From: Bacteroidales bacterium
Lineage (GTDB): Bacteria > Bacteroidota > Bacteroidia > Bacteroidales > FEN-979
Direction: 5' to 3'
NCBI GenBank assembly: GCA_023229525.1
Contig: JALNZC010000056.1
Location: 1 to 23,076 of the forward strand
DNA length: 23,076 nucleotides
The translations under genes were made by a program, and so were the position numbers. This document shows, in pieces, positions 6,923-14,749 of the stretch; the first letter of the stretch is position 1, and each line of letters begins with the position of its first letter. The notes beneath the pieces were generated by a model that was given only the letters and a program-made list of their open reading frames with translations, searched no databases and was not told the DNA's origin.

Positions 6923-6961
6923 TAAATAGTATTTAAAATAAAAAGAAATGAGAACACATAC

Positions 6962-7201
6962 ATGAAAAACCTCCTCCTCCTACTCCTTCTCCTAAGCCTC
7001 CTTACCCTGCAAAGTCATCCGCAGGTACAGGTAAAAATCGGTAAATCAACTGAAATAGTATATCCGGTTACCCCAAATAAGACCAGCGATCTTGATGAAC
7101 TGATCCCGCTCGGCTCGCTTTTAAGTGGTAGAAAAGTAATAGGAGCTGTTCAAGCAACCCGGTCTCTTTCATATTTTTTAACTTCACCCCTCCATGGGTA
7201 A
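6962..7201 (+). pseudogene. Truncated N-terminal copy of the erythromycin-esterase-family gene
   Basis: The first 66 codons and about 37 nt of upstream sequence (about 6925-7160) duplicate 20015-20250 without gaps and with scattered substitutions. They encode the signal peptide, the VQVKIGKSTEI segment and DLDELIPLG. Homology stops within the catalytic GEATHG motif, which here reads AVQATR, and the frame ends 13 codons later at an unrelated stop. The product would be a 79-residue exported peptide with no active site. The full-length relative is at 20052-21359. A degenerate group II intron end lies just upstream. Confidence 0.88.
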
Positions 7202-7256
7202 GGTTTTTTTTTACGAATTTTACGTTTTTGAATGATACTGGCTAAACAATGAATCC

Positions 7257-7904
7257 ATGCAGAACTTTATGGAGGAGGGGCTTGAACTCTCATTAAAAGA
7301 GTCATTAAAACGAATCCAGGAAGGCATATTAACAGGTACATCCTATTTTGGTATCCCGGCCTTAAAATGCCCGCTGGATGCGTGGGTTTACCAGGAAATC
7401 ATTACCCGGCAACGACCGGATGTTATCCTTGAAATAGGAAATGCTTATGGCGGCAGTACATTATTTTTCGCCCACCTGCTTGACTTATTGGGGCATGGCA
7501 GGGTTATCGGTATCGATATTTCGCATGAAAACATCGCTGAAATTGTCAAAAAACATCCACGGATCCATCTCATGGAGGGTAATGCATGCCAGTTGAATGA
7601 TCAGGTGTATACCCTGATAGAGCAGGATGAGCAAGTCCTGGTAATTGAGGACAGTTCACATACTTTCGAAAATACACTTAACATACTGCGGCTCTATTCC
7701 GGATTGGTAAAACCCGGTGGCTATTTCATCGTCGAAGATACGATTTGCCATCATGGTCTGGTGACGAGTCCGGAACTGGGTCCCTACGAAGCAGTAGAAT
7801 CCTTCCTGAAAGAAGATCCCACCTTCTTTCCTGACCGTGAACTGGAGCATTTTTTTATTACATGGAATCCAAAAGGGTTCCTTAAAAAACGATCAAATGG
7901 TTAA
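7257..7904 (+). CDS. Cephalosporin-hydroxylase/CmcI-type SAM methyltransferase
   Basis: A 215-residue protein of the CmcI / rhamnosyl O-methyltransferase family, which methylates hydroxyl groups of sugars or small molecules. Visible motifs: the entry segment GTSYFGIPALKCPLDAW (about 27-43), SAM motif LEIGNAYGGST (58-68), acidic D87 in GIDIS, the VIEDSSHTFENT segment (129-140) and VKPGGYFIVEDT (151-162), whose acidic residues usually bind a metal. It begins a cluster: the next gene, a glycosyltransferase, overlaps its end by 8 nt. With two more methyltransferases and two glycosyltransferases downstream it most likely decorates a surface glycan; the acceptor is not known. There is no clear Shine-Dalgarno before 7257. 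Confidence 0.85.
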   Translation: MQNFMEEGLELSLKESLKRIQEGILTGTSYFGIPALKCPLDAWVYQEIITRQRPDVILEIGNAYGGSTLFFAHLLDLLGHGRVIGIDISHENIAEIVKKHPRIHLMEGNACQLNDQVYTLIEQDEQVLVIEDSSHTFENTLNILRLYSGLVKPGGYFIVEDTICHHGLVTSPELGPYEAVESFLKEDPTFFPDRELEHFFITWNPKGFLKKRSNG

Positions 7905-8670
7905 AACCAAAACTCTCGCGGTTATTTTGAATCACAATATGCCTGAATATACCGACCGTTTATATCTGAATCTCAACGCCCCCGGTAATGAACAGTACGA
8001 CCTGATTGTTATGGATAATGGTTCAAAGCCCGGATTAACTTCAATTTACACCAGCGTTAAACTTGAAAAAAACCTGTATTGGGGAGGCGCTTTAAATGAA
8101 GCGTTCAGGATGGTCCTAATTAATGATATTTATGATTCATTGCTTTTCCTGAATAATGACATTGAGGTAAACGGGAAAATATTTGTCCAGGCATTAAGGA
8201 ACGAATTATTTAACGGTGATTTTGCGATTGTGGCTCCCTGCATAGTAGGTGGTCCAAGTCCTTATAAACAGATGCAAAACTGGGGGAGCAAAACCACCCG
8301 CTGTGTGCAATGGATCGACAACCAGGCGCCACTTATACACCGCAAATTTATAGAATCTATAAGGGAATTCGATGATTCCCTGCACTATGGCTGGGGCCAG
8401 GAATTAATCTGTTTTGATGTCTGTCGAGACAAAAACTGGAAAATCGGTGTTTGCGACCACATCAGTATCTTACATTTCGGAAAACAAACATTATTTCAAA
8501 AGCGGTTATTTAATGATATCGATGGGGAAAGCATTCCCCTGGAAAATAGTGAATTTGAGAATAAAGCCTGGGGTTCTTTGATATCTTATTTTTCGAAAAA
8601 TCCCATCCGGAATGGAAATTTTGACGAACTCAGGGCATATGGTGAAAATTATTCGTACGTAACCTTCTAA
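7897..8670 (+). CDS. Glycosyltransferase, family 2-like (GT-A fold)
   Basis: A 257-residue glycosyltransferase-like protein. An N-terminal VILNHNMPEYTDRL strand-loop resembles the donor-binding start of GT-A enzymes; DLIVMDNGS (35-43), LYWGGALNEAF (60-70) and LLFLNNDIE (82-90, NND in place of DxD) follow the GT2 layout, with GWGQE (165-169) as the acceptor/catalytic-base region and HFG near 193. The ATG at 7897 overlaps the previous stop by 8 nt; an upstream in-frame ATG at 7837 lies deep within the previous gene and adds no conserved sequence. Translation is therefore likely coupled to the methyltransferase before it. It probably transfers a sugar in surface-polysaccharide assembly; sugar and linkage are unknown. 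Confidence 0.8.
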   Translation: MVKTKTLAVILNHNMPEYTDRLYLNLNAPGNEQYDLIVMDNGSKPGLTSIYTSVKLEKNLYWGGALNEAFRMVLINDIYDSLLFLNNDIEVNGKIFVQALRNELFNGDFAIVAPCIVGGPSPYKQMQNWGSKTTRCVQWIDNQAPLIHRKFIESIREFDDSLHYGWGQELICFDVCRDKNWKIGVCDHISILHFGKQTLFQKRLFNDIDGESIPLENSEFENKAWGSLISYFSKNPIRNGNFDELRAYGENYSYVTF

Positions 8671-8697
8671 CTTATAAAATTTAACCAATCATTAAAA

Positions 8698-9288
8698 ATG
8701 CATGAAACTTTATATAACAATATGATTTTTTTTGTGAAGAATTATCTTTCTGAAAAGTCAGGGGAACCTCTAAAAATCCTTGATATTGGCAGCCAGGACG
8801 TGAACGGTACTTTTAAGCTACTCTTTGATCAGCCTGAATGGACTTACCAGGGTCTTGATACTGCACCAGGGAAAAATGTCGATATTGTCGTTAAACAACC
8901 TTATCATTGGAAAGAGATTCAGTCATGTTCATACGATGTCGTAATTTCGGGATCCACCTTTGAACATATTGAATATTGCTGGATCACAATGTTGGAAATT
9001 GCACGCATACTTAAACATAATGGTTTATTCTGCCTTATTGTTCCTTCTTCAGGACCTGAGCATAAATACCCTGTTGATTGCTGGAGGTTCTATCCTGATG
9101 GGCTAAGGGCGCTTGCTAAAAATGCATTTATGGAAATACTCGATGCCCATTTTGCATCCTTGAGAACAACTGAACCGGTAAGCGCTGATCAATGGAATGA
9201 CTGTATCCTGATCGCTAAAAAAGTTAAACTCCCATTTTTTAAAAGACTGAAAATTAATATGAAAAGGTATTTTCTCCGTTTATTATGA
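8698..9288 (+). CDS. SAM-dependent methyltransferase (Methyltransf_11 type)
   Basis: A 196-residue methyltransferase. Motif I is ILDIGSQDVNG (27-37), an atypical version without the usual GxGxG but common in glycan-cluster enzymes; GLDTAPG (52-58) holds the ribose-binding acidic residue; SYDVVISGSTFEHIE (78-92) and HNGLFCLIVPSSGPEHKYP (107-125) complete the fold, followed by DCWRFYPDG (127-135), often found in polysaccharide-biosynthesis methyltransferases. It starts 27 nt after the glycosyltransferase and its stop overlaps the next start by 4 nt (ATGA), so it belongs to the same operon. Substrate unknown, likely a sugar or lipid-linked glycan. Confidence 0.83.
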   Translation: MHETLYNNMIFFVKNYLSEKSGEPLKILDIGSQDVNGTFKLLFDQPEWTYQGLDTAPGKNVDIVVKQPYHWKEIQSCSYDVVISGSTFEHIEYCWITMLEIARILKHNGLFCLIVPSSGPEHKYPVDCWRFYPDGLRALAKNAFMEILDAHFASLRTTEPVSADQWNDCILIAKKVKLPFFKRLKINMKRYFLRLL

Positions 9289-10112
9289 TCACTCTGAATA
9301 ATTCTTTAATCTATGAAGATCCCCGCAGGTTAGCAATACCCTTTGGATGGATCGGTCATATCCCGTTTGCTTTTTTTATAGTAGACCTTTTGAAACCCAA
9401 ATTAATTGTCGAGCTCGGTGTGCAAAGTGGAAATTCATACAATGCTTTTTGCCAGGCTGTCGATTATCTTTCACTGAAAACCCGTTGTTATGGTGTAGAT
9501 AACTGGAAAGGTGATTTTTATACAGGTTTGTACAGTGATGAAATTTATAAGGAATTAATGGATTACCAGTCCCAGACATATCCGGAACTTTCAACGCTTC
9601 TGAAAATGGACTTCGACAAAGCCAGGAATAAATTTGATGATCATTCGATCGATTTACTGCATATTGATGGTCTTCATACGTATGAAGCTGTAAAGCATGA
9701 TTTTAACAATTGGTTACCAAAATTAAGTGATCATTCCGTTGTTCTTTTACATGATACTCAAGTCAGGCAAGCGGATTTCGGAGTATGGAAATTCTGGCAA
9801 GAAGTCAGTTTAAAATATCTCGTATTTGATTTTTATCACTGTTTCGGTTTAGGGATCGTAAAAACCGGCAGGAAAGCGAACAATTCGCTTTTCAATATGA
9901 ACCCGAAGGAACAACAGTTATTCCGGACTTTTTTCCGTAAATTAGGAACAGGACTCCTGCTGAAATTTGCCCTGAGCCAAACACTGTTATTGTCTAATAC
10001 ATGTAAATATGAAATACCTGAACTATATAAAACATTAAATCATCAATATGAAGAAGAACGGATCATAATCCGTGCCATGGAATATGTGGCAAAAAACGCA
10101 AACAAGAATTAA
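9285..10112 (+). CDS. SAM-dependent methyltransferase (Methyltransf_24 type)
   Basis: A 275-residue protein with a Methyltransf_24-like core: IVELGVQSGNSYNAF (41-55) is motif I, CYGVDNWKGD (68-77) holds the acidic residue, DLLHIDGLHTYEAVKHDF (123-140) is the family's hallmark, and SVVLLHDT (151-158) is the last strand with its acidic residue. The C-terminal 90 residues are helical and less conserved. Proteins of this form occur in capsule and O-antigen clusters and are often fused to glycosyltransferases. Its ATG overlaps the previous stop (ATGA). Downstream there is a 329-nt gap before the next glycosyltransferase, so it may end the operon. Confidence 0.83.
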   Translation: MITLNNSLIYEDPRRLAIPFGWIGHIPFAFFIVDLLKPKLIVELGVQSGNSYNAFCQAVDYLSLKTRCYGVDNWKGDFYTGLYSDEIYKELMDYQSQTYPELSTLLKMDFDKARNKFDDHSIDLLHIDGLHTYEAVKHDFNNWLPKLSDHSVVLLHDTQVRQADFGVWKFWQEVSLKYLVFDFYHCFGLGIVKTGRKANNSLFNMNPKEQQLFRTFFRKLGTGLLLKFALSQTLLLSNTCKYEIPELYKTLNHQYEEERIIIRAMEYVAKNANKN

Positions 10113-10441
10113 TTCACTGAGTAAAGTCTGATTTTTAGTAGATTTCAAGATCCCCGGTACAACCTCTTCAGCTGCTCGGGTGTTAAAAGATTCTAACCTG
10201 TGGATATATTTGCTGTTGTCCATGAAGACGCTGTATTAAAGTTACCAGAAAGGTATAAAATTTGGATATTATTAATTAAGCCTGAATGAACTTATACACT
10301 AATAAAATTATATCTTTACTGGTGAAGTTTTTATTGATGATTTACACTTTGCTATACATAAATTGAAAACGACACTTTTAATCCACACTGGTTAATTGCC
10401 CGCTAACTGCGGGAAGTGAGGCCGGGGTTGCCCAGGGGTTC
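10113..10441. other. 329-nt intergenic region in the glycan cluster
   Basis: The first 270 nt are AT-rich and I see no gene or RNA in them; a minus-strand frame at 10035-10223 overlaps the methyltransferase and has no recognisable family. The last 54 nt are the structured repeat listed separately. Confidence 0.5.
10388..10440 (+). repeat. Hairpin repeat A upstream of the family 2 glycosyltransferase
   Basis: Contains a perfect CCCGC-TAACT-GCGGG hairpin and ends in GGCCGGGGTTGCCCAGGGGTTC directly before the ATG. It aligns with 11363-11422 (TGG.TAAATT, CCC.GC, GGCCGG.GTT, CCCAGG.GTT.ATG) and in its first part with 11281-11310, so at least three related copies bracket this gene. It could be an RNA leader or a mobile palindromic repeat. 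Confidence 0.6.
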
Positions 10442-11275
10442 ATGCCATTCAATGAAGTAAAACTACAAAACTTTATGGAAAAGCCAATTCACTTAGTTAA
10501 GCGAATTAAGGGATTCTCCCAAAAAGTTCAATTCTTCCGGCTGTCTCAATCATTATCTAAAAGAATTTTTGTTTCTGTTGTAATCCCTAATTTCAACTAT
10601 TCGCAGTATATCGAAGAATGTCTGAATAGCGTGATTGAGTCTGACTTTGACAACCGGAGAATTGAAATCATTGTTATAGATGATGCAAGCACAGATAATT
10701 CAGCAAGCATAATCGACAGTGTAAAAAAAAGAAGCAAGATACATATTAACCTTATCCGTAATCCTTTTAATTATGGGCTACGCAAAAGCAGAAATACAGG
10801 AATAATCAATTCCAGAGGAAGTTATTGCTTTCTGCTCGACTCTGACAATTATATAGGGAAAGACTGTATAAAAAAACATTTCGACTTTTTAAACACGAAT
10901 TCTGACTATGTTGCATGCTATGCTCCGATTCAAAAGTTCTACAATAACACAAAGGAATTTGGTTCTCTTGTTTCAAATGAAGCATTTGATACAATTAAGC
11001 TGTCATCTGGAAATTATATAGATGCAATGGCAATGTTCAGGAAGAGATCTTTACTGGAAATTGGGTTATATGATCTTAAGATGCCTCCATTTGGATGGGA
11101 AGATTGGGAACTCTGGCTTAGAATAGGAAATAAGAATAAAAAAGTTCATTTTTTAGGAGGAGAACCTTTAGCTTACTATAGGATACACGGCGAAAGTATG
11201 TTACACACAACTACAGAGGAAAATTTTCGGGTTGTGAGATCATATTTAAGTTCAAAATATAAAATGAATTTTTAA
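10442..11275 (+). CDS. Glycosyltransferase family 2
   Basis: A 277-residue GT-A glycosyltransferase. After a basic 40-residue N-terminal extension come VSVVIPNFNYSQYIEECLNS (44-63), the donor-binding VIDDASTD (78-85), RNTG (117-120), LLDSDN with the DxD metal site (131-136), and the acceptor/catalytic-base segment GWEDWELWLR (218-227), then YRIHGESM (246-253), which is typical of GT2 enzymes of polysaccharide synthesis. It probably extends the same glycan as the upstream enzymes. Bases are more AT-rich than in the upstream operon and the gene is flanked on both sides by related hairpin repeats, so it may have been gained separately. Confidence 0.9.
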   Translation: MPFNEVKLQNFMEKPIHLVKRIKGFSQKVQFFRLSQSLSKRIFVSVVIPNFNYSQYIEECLNSVIESDFDNRRIEIIVIDDASTDNSASIIDSVKKRSKIHINLIRNPFNYGLRKSRNTGIINSRGSYCFLLDSDNYIGKDCIKKHFDFLNTNSDYVACYAPIQKFYNNTKEFGSLVSNEAFDTIKLSSGNYIDAMAMFRKRSLLEIGLYDLKMPPFGWEDWELWLRIGNKNKKVHFLGGEPLAYYRIHGESMLHTTTEENFRVVRSYLSSKYKMNF

Positions 11276-11280
11276 TCTCT

Positions 11281-11422
11281 CCGGGTAAATTCCCCGCCGG
11301 TTGCGGCGGATCGAAATGATACCCGTGATACTAAGCTGCTCTGCGGCGGGGCCATTCATTCTCTTGGGTAAATTCCCTGCAGTCTGATGCGAAATCCGGG
11401 GCCGGAGTTTACCCAGGAGTTT
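11281..11422 (+). repeat. Two further copies of the hairpin repeat (B and C)
   Basis: Copy C (about 11281-11310) reads GGGTAAATTCCCCGCC and has the stem CCGCC-GGTTGC-GGCGG; copy B (11363-11422) closes with a 10-bp stem CTTGGGTAAA / TTTACCCAGG (11363-11372 with 11408-11417, one G-T wobble). Between them lies CTGCGGCGGGGCC, which can pair with the CCCCGCCG of copy C. Together these form a hairpin-rich zone after the glycosyltransferase and could also serve as its terminator, although no T-run follows. Confidence 0.6.
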
Positions 11423-11542
11423 ATGTTATTGATTACCGGGAACAATGTTTCATTGATGACAGACGGCAAAAGATTTGCTGAAGAAGAATACATTTTACCG
11501 GTTCAACCTGCCACTTTTTCAATTTTGCCTGATAAAGAATAA
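11423..11542 (+). pseudogene. Short gene fragment, 39 codons
   Basis: An open frame from ATG at 11423 to TAA at 11540 encodes MLLITGNNVSLMTDGKRF... ending in PVQPATFSILPDKE. Codon use looks coding and the sequence has the character of a C-terminal beta-strand tail, but I do not recognise a family. The ATG follows hairpin repeat B directly. It is most likely a gene remnant; a real small protein is possible. Confidence 0.35.
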
Positions 11543-11568
11543 AATCAAAAATATCAATAATGAACATA

Positions 11569-11896
11569 AGATGGGGTTCCGGTATATTTGTACCGGGGAA
11601 AAAGGCCACATGGTCATAGGCTCGACCGGCTAACCGGGAGGTGTGATCTCACGATTTCAAAGAGGAGATATGGAAATTGTTGAGAAAATGTTTTGGTAAT
11701 GTCGGCTCCGTATTTAAAGTTTATCTAACTTTCCAATTATTTTCGCCGGTAACCAGAATGTCAAAACACTGGCTAGCAGGTGAAGGTCAGTACTTATCCA
11801 TGAAATTATGGTTGATGAGGCTAAACTTGAACTGAGATATTAATCGTACCAAAGTGGAATCGAAAATGAGATGACAGCTCTATAGCTGTTATCGGG
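11569..11896 (+). repeat. Structured repeat element, copy 2 (uninterrupted, 328 nt)
   Basis: The contiguous form of the element split at 3386-4378. Order: hairpin CCGGTA-TATTTG-TACCGG (11579-11596), GGTC...GACC stem, CCGG-CTAA-CCGG, a GAG-rich stem, the purine-rich AAAGAGGAG, then ATG GAA ATT GTT GAG AAA ATG TTT TGG TAA (11670-11699), a 9-codon frame, then 197 nt ending with ACAGCT-CTAT-AGCTGT and GTTATCGGG. The stem-rich front plus GAGGAG plus a tiny frame resembles a leader RNA with a leader peptide, but spacing from GAGGAG to ATG is only 2-3 nt. A lipoprotein gene starts 40 nt later. A non-coding RNA or a mobile element is possible. Confidence 0.8.
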
Positions 11897-11935
11897 ATGT
11901 TAGCAGCAACAATATGATGACCAAACAATGTAATC

Positions 11936-12688
11936 ATGTTACAAAAGATAACGATTATTCCTTTTCTGCTTTTCTTATTTATCAGCGCCTGTAAAAAGGA
12001 GAAAGACGATCCTTATATTAGGTCTAATACAGTTGAAATTGGAGATTACACGAACATGTTACGCCATATTTATGACAGTGTTATTTTTTATCAGGGACTT
12101 CCAGCCATTATTGATCTTGACATGGATAATGATAAAATTGCCGATGTCAGGCTAATCAGTCTAATGTGGGGATCAGTCGGACTAGGTCATCATCCGCGTT
12201 CAGAGTTATATTGCTTAACGGAAAATGTATCCATTTCGGGCTATTATACCTCTGATACTACCTTCTTTTCCTTTGATCAATCCTCCTATATCGGATATGA
12301 CAGTATAGTGAATATTGACGAATACTACCGGTATTCATACCATAAAATCAGCGATCACGATACAATTGTAAACATTAAATCCAACTCTTTTAAAGTTCTA
12401 GTCCAAAGACAACATGATAAGATCAATCAACAGGACGTTTTCAAAACAGATTCAATAATACTCATCGATGAATCGTATATTTTTCCGCCTTATACGATTT
12501 ACAAACAAGACACAGTTATTCGTAAATACGAGGTGTATTATAATGATTGTAACACCTTCCCACTTAATGATGTCAATTATTTAGGTATCAGAATAATGAA
12601 TGGAAATGAGATAAAGTATGGTTGGATAAAGCTATCCATAATTGATAAAAATAAAATAATTGTGTTTGAAACAACAATTCAAAAATAA
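11936..12688 (+). CDS. Hypothetical lipoprotein
   Basis: A 250-residue protein with a lipoprotein signal: hydrophobic residues 6-16 and lipobox FISAC with Cys19 followed by KKEKDD, so it should be anchored to a membrane after signal peptidase II cleavage. The rest is beta-rich with many Tyr and Asp (AIIDLDMDNDKIADVRLIS, about 58-76, resembles an FG-GAP/EF-hand-like Asp-rich loop) and it ends YGWIKLSIIDKNKIIVFETTIQK, a closing motif often seen in small Bacteroidota lipoproteins of unknown function. The gene starts 40 nt after the structured repeat and is followed by a DUF1801 tail. No enzymatic motif is seen. Confidence 0.8.
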   Translation: MLQKITIIPFLLFLFISACKKEKDDPYIRSNTVEIGDYTNMLRHIYDSVIFYQGLPAIIDLDMDNDKIADVRLISLMWGSVGLGHHPRSELYCLTENVSISGYYTSDTTFFSFDQSSYIGYDSIVNIDEYYRYSYHKISDHDTIVNIKSNSFKVLVQRQHDKINQQDVFKTDSIILIDESYIFPPYTIYKQDTVIRKYEVYYNDCNTFPLNDVNYLGIRIMNGNEIKYGWIKLSIIDKNKIIVFETTIQK

Positions 12689-12722
12689 CTTGCCGCAGCA
12701 AACGAATTTGCAGTTGATTATA

Positions 12723-12881
12723 CTTTTTAAAAATGAATTAATAGATTTTGAAACATCAAAAGGGACAATCAAATTTCCACTGGGAAAACCTCTGCCAATA
12801 AAATTGATAAAAAAAATTGCAGGATATAGAGCAAATGAAAATCTGGAAAAATCAAAAATTAAATCGAAATTGAAAAATTAA
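12723..12881 (+). pseudogene. C-terminal fragment of a DUF1801-family protein
   Basis: The frame encodes FKNELIDFETSKGTIKFPLG followed by KPLPIKLIKKIAGYRANENL, which matches the C-terminal signature of DUF1801 (YdhG-like) proteins: 'FKxEL..YKTSKGTIxFPLDKPLPxxLIKKIVxxRxxENL'. Such proteins are about 115-140 residues; here only the last 50 or so remain, and upstream codons (12660-12722) overlap the lipoprotein end and do not match. The 5' part was lost at a junction near 12690-12725. The fragment is not expected to be functional. Confidence 0.75.
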
Positions 12882-13032
12882 AAACGCGAATATTAAATGA
12901 TTGCCATCTTTGCTACAATAGCAATGAGTTTATCATTTAAAAAGAAAATCTTGAGTATACCTTCCTTATAACAGACTCTGCTCATTTTTTGGGATTTTGA
13001 ACGTTATTTATCAAACATTTTAATATAATCAT

Positions 13033-13941
13033 ATGTTATATACGAAGACACTTGTTATCCTCACCGCATTATTACTAGATTATACTCTAGCTGCAGCTCC
13101 GATTTCGCGATCAGGGCAAGCTCGTTCAGACAGGTTCGTTGCTGTCTCGGCTGAAGTCAAGCTGCATGTCATTGAGGCTGGTCCACAAGAAGCGCAATCA
13201 ATCGTGTTGATCCCAGGTTGGTGCTTCACGGCGGAGATCTGGAACAAACAGATCGCGGCTTTGAGTGATCGCTACCACATTGTCGCTTTCGATCCGCGTT
13301 CGCAAGGCAGTTCAACGATTCTTAATCACTCGAATAGTCCGGATAACCGTGCCGAAGATATTGCAAGTCTGATCAAGAAACTTCAGTTGCAAAAACCGAT
13401 AATTGTAGGTTGGTCACAGGGTGTTCAGGATGTAGCAGCTTATGCATTGAAGTTCGGCACGGATGAGGTCGGTGGCCTGGTACTCGTTGATGCGGTGGTC
13501 TCAGCCGGCGTAGCCGGGTTGGACGCCAAAACTGCGGGCATGACATTAAGATGGATGCCGACTTATATCAGTTCGCCACAAGACTATTTGGAAGGGATGA
13601 TGAATTTCATCTTTAAGAAACCATTGTCGCCTGGTGAATTGAATACGATTGTAACAGCGGCACTTCAAACACCAGGCAGCATCGGTTTATCGAATCTGGT
13701 GCTCGATTTGTTTTGTAAAGACTACCGGCCGGCATTCAAACGCATTGGCGTACCAACGCTATTGATTGTTTCAGGTACTTCACCGAGTAAGAACGAACAG
13801 TTACAACAACCGATTCCGAATGCAACCTGCGCTGTTATTGATAGCGCCGGACATGCCGTGTTCTACGACGAACCAGCCAAGTTTAATGATCTTCTCACGA
13901 AATTTCTTGAAGAACGCGTGAAAGGTAAAGTAATCAAGTAA
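13033..13941 (+). CDS. Secreted alpha/beta hydrolase
   Basis: A 302-residue alpha/beta-hydrolase. Residues 1-22 look like a signal peptide (LVILTALLLDYTLAAA). VLIPGWCFTAEIW (58-70) provides the oxyanion-hole region, GWSQG (126-130) is the nucleophile elbow with Ser128, and DSAGHAVFYDEP (270-281) carries catalytic His274. The acid normally found after strand 6/7 is not obvious (VSGTSPSK at 247-253 has no Asp), so another residue may serve. Base composition is richer in G+C than neighbouring genes and the protein resembles those of Acidobacteriota/Proteobacteria-type genomes in style, so lateral gain is plausible. The substrate (ester, lactone or haloperoxidase type) cannot be predicted. Confidence 0.85.
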   Translation: MLYTKTLVILTALLLDYTLAAAPISRSGQARSDRFVAVSAEVKLHVIEAGPQEAQSIVLIPGWCFTAEIWNKQIAALSDRYHIVAFDPRSQGSSTILNHSNSPDNRAEDIASLIKKLQLQKPIIVGWSQGVQDVAAYALKFGTDEVGGLVLVDAVVSAGVAGLDAKTAGMTLRWMPTYISSPQDYLEGMMNFIFKKPLSPGELNTIVTAALQTPGSIGLSNLVLDLFCKDYRPAFKRIGVPTLLIVSGTSPSKNEQLQQPIPNATCAVIDSAGHAVFYDEPAKFNDLLTKFLEERVKGKVIK

Positions 13942-13943
13942 TT

Positions 13944-14018
13944 GGAAATCTGTATGGAGTTTTTGTTATTCTGATTTTTGGACCTATCGCATTTTGGTTG
14001 CTAAAAGTTAAAGAATAA
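13944..14018 (+). pseudogene. Possible C-terminal membrane-helix fragment of a lost gene
   Basis: In the 126-nt gap a frame reads GNLYGVFVILIFGPIAFWLL then KVKE and a stop: one complete transmembrane helix with a basic cytoplasmic end. It has no start codon, directly abuts the hydrolase stop, and looks like the tail of a membrane protein whose front was lost. It is too short for a family call. Confidence 0.35.
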
Positions 14019-14067
14019 TCAATCTTAGGTTCCTATTGACGAACTACGAAAGAATAGAAAAACAAAT

Positions 14068-14670
14068 ATGCTAAATCAAAACTTTATAATTATTGGGGCT
14101 TTAATAGGTGCGGTAGGTTCATTAGCCTATCTGGTAGATACAGTAAAAGGGAAAGTCAAACCAAATAGAGTATCTTTTCTGCTTTGGTCGATTGCTCCAT
14201 TAATCGCTTTTGCCGCACAAATAGAGCAGGGCGTAGGTTTAGAGTCTTTAATGACTTTCAGTACAGGTTTTTTACCCCTTACTACATTTATAGCTTCATT
14301 CGTAAACAAAAAAGCTGAATGGAAGATAACCAAATTTGATTTAGTCTGTGGCGTGCTATCAATTCTCGGTTTAATTTTGTGGATAGTCACTAAGGTGGGA
14401 AATATCGCAATAACATTTAGCATTTTGGCAGACGCTTTAGCGGCCATCCCTACGCTAGTTAAAGCCTACAGATATCCCGACACCGAGTTAGCGTGGCCAT
14501 GGATAGCGACGGTGTTCGGTGTTATCCTTACCCTCTTAACGCTTAACAGGTTAACGTTTGCTAATTCTGGGTTTATTATTTATATCCTTATAGTAAACAC
14601 GCTCATTTTTAGTTTGGTTCAATTCAGAATTGGAGAAAAAATAGCTTCAAAAAAGCACGAATCGCAATAA
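14068..14670 (+). CDS. Polytopic membrane protein, PQ-loop/SemiSWEET-like
   Basis: A 200-residue protein with about six or seven membrane helices (approximately 7-25, 38-52, 60-78, 92-108, 113-130, 143-160 and 165-186). Two halves show a related pattern: YLVDTVKGKVKPNRVSFLLW (21-40) and LVKAYRYPDTELAWPWIATV (129-148), each a helix, a short polar/Pro loop and a helix beginning with Trp or Ser, which recalls the duplicated three-helix units of PQ-loop transporters. The KPNRVSFLLW motif is shared by many uncharacterised bacterial membrane proteins. Transport of a small solute is an inference only. Flanking DNA holds gene debris on both sides. Confidence 0.75.
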   Translation: MLNQNFIIIGALIGAVGSLAYLVDTVKGKVKPNRVSFLLWSIAPLIAFAAQIEQGVGLESLMTFSTGFLPLTTFIASFVNKKAEWKITKFDLVCGVLSILGLILWIVTKVGNIAITFSILADALAAIPTLVKAYRYPDTELAWPWIATVFGVILTLLTLNRLTFANSGFIIYILIVNTLIFSLVQFRIGEKIASKKHESQ

Positions 14671-14749
14671 TATCAGATAAAACAAGATTTGCATATATTC
14701 TTGATGTTGTGGTAAACAAGAACCAAGGAAAAAAGGGATAGGACAATCA

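Noticed and set aside
10035..10223. Minus-strand 62-codon frame after the methyltransferase
   Set aside because: It overlaps the end of a well-supported gene and shows no recognisable family.
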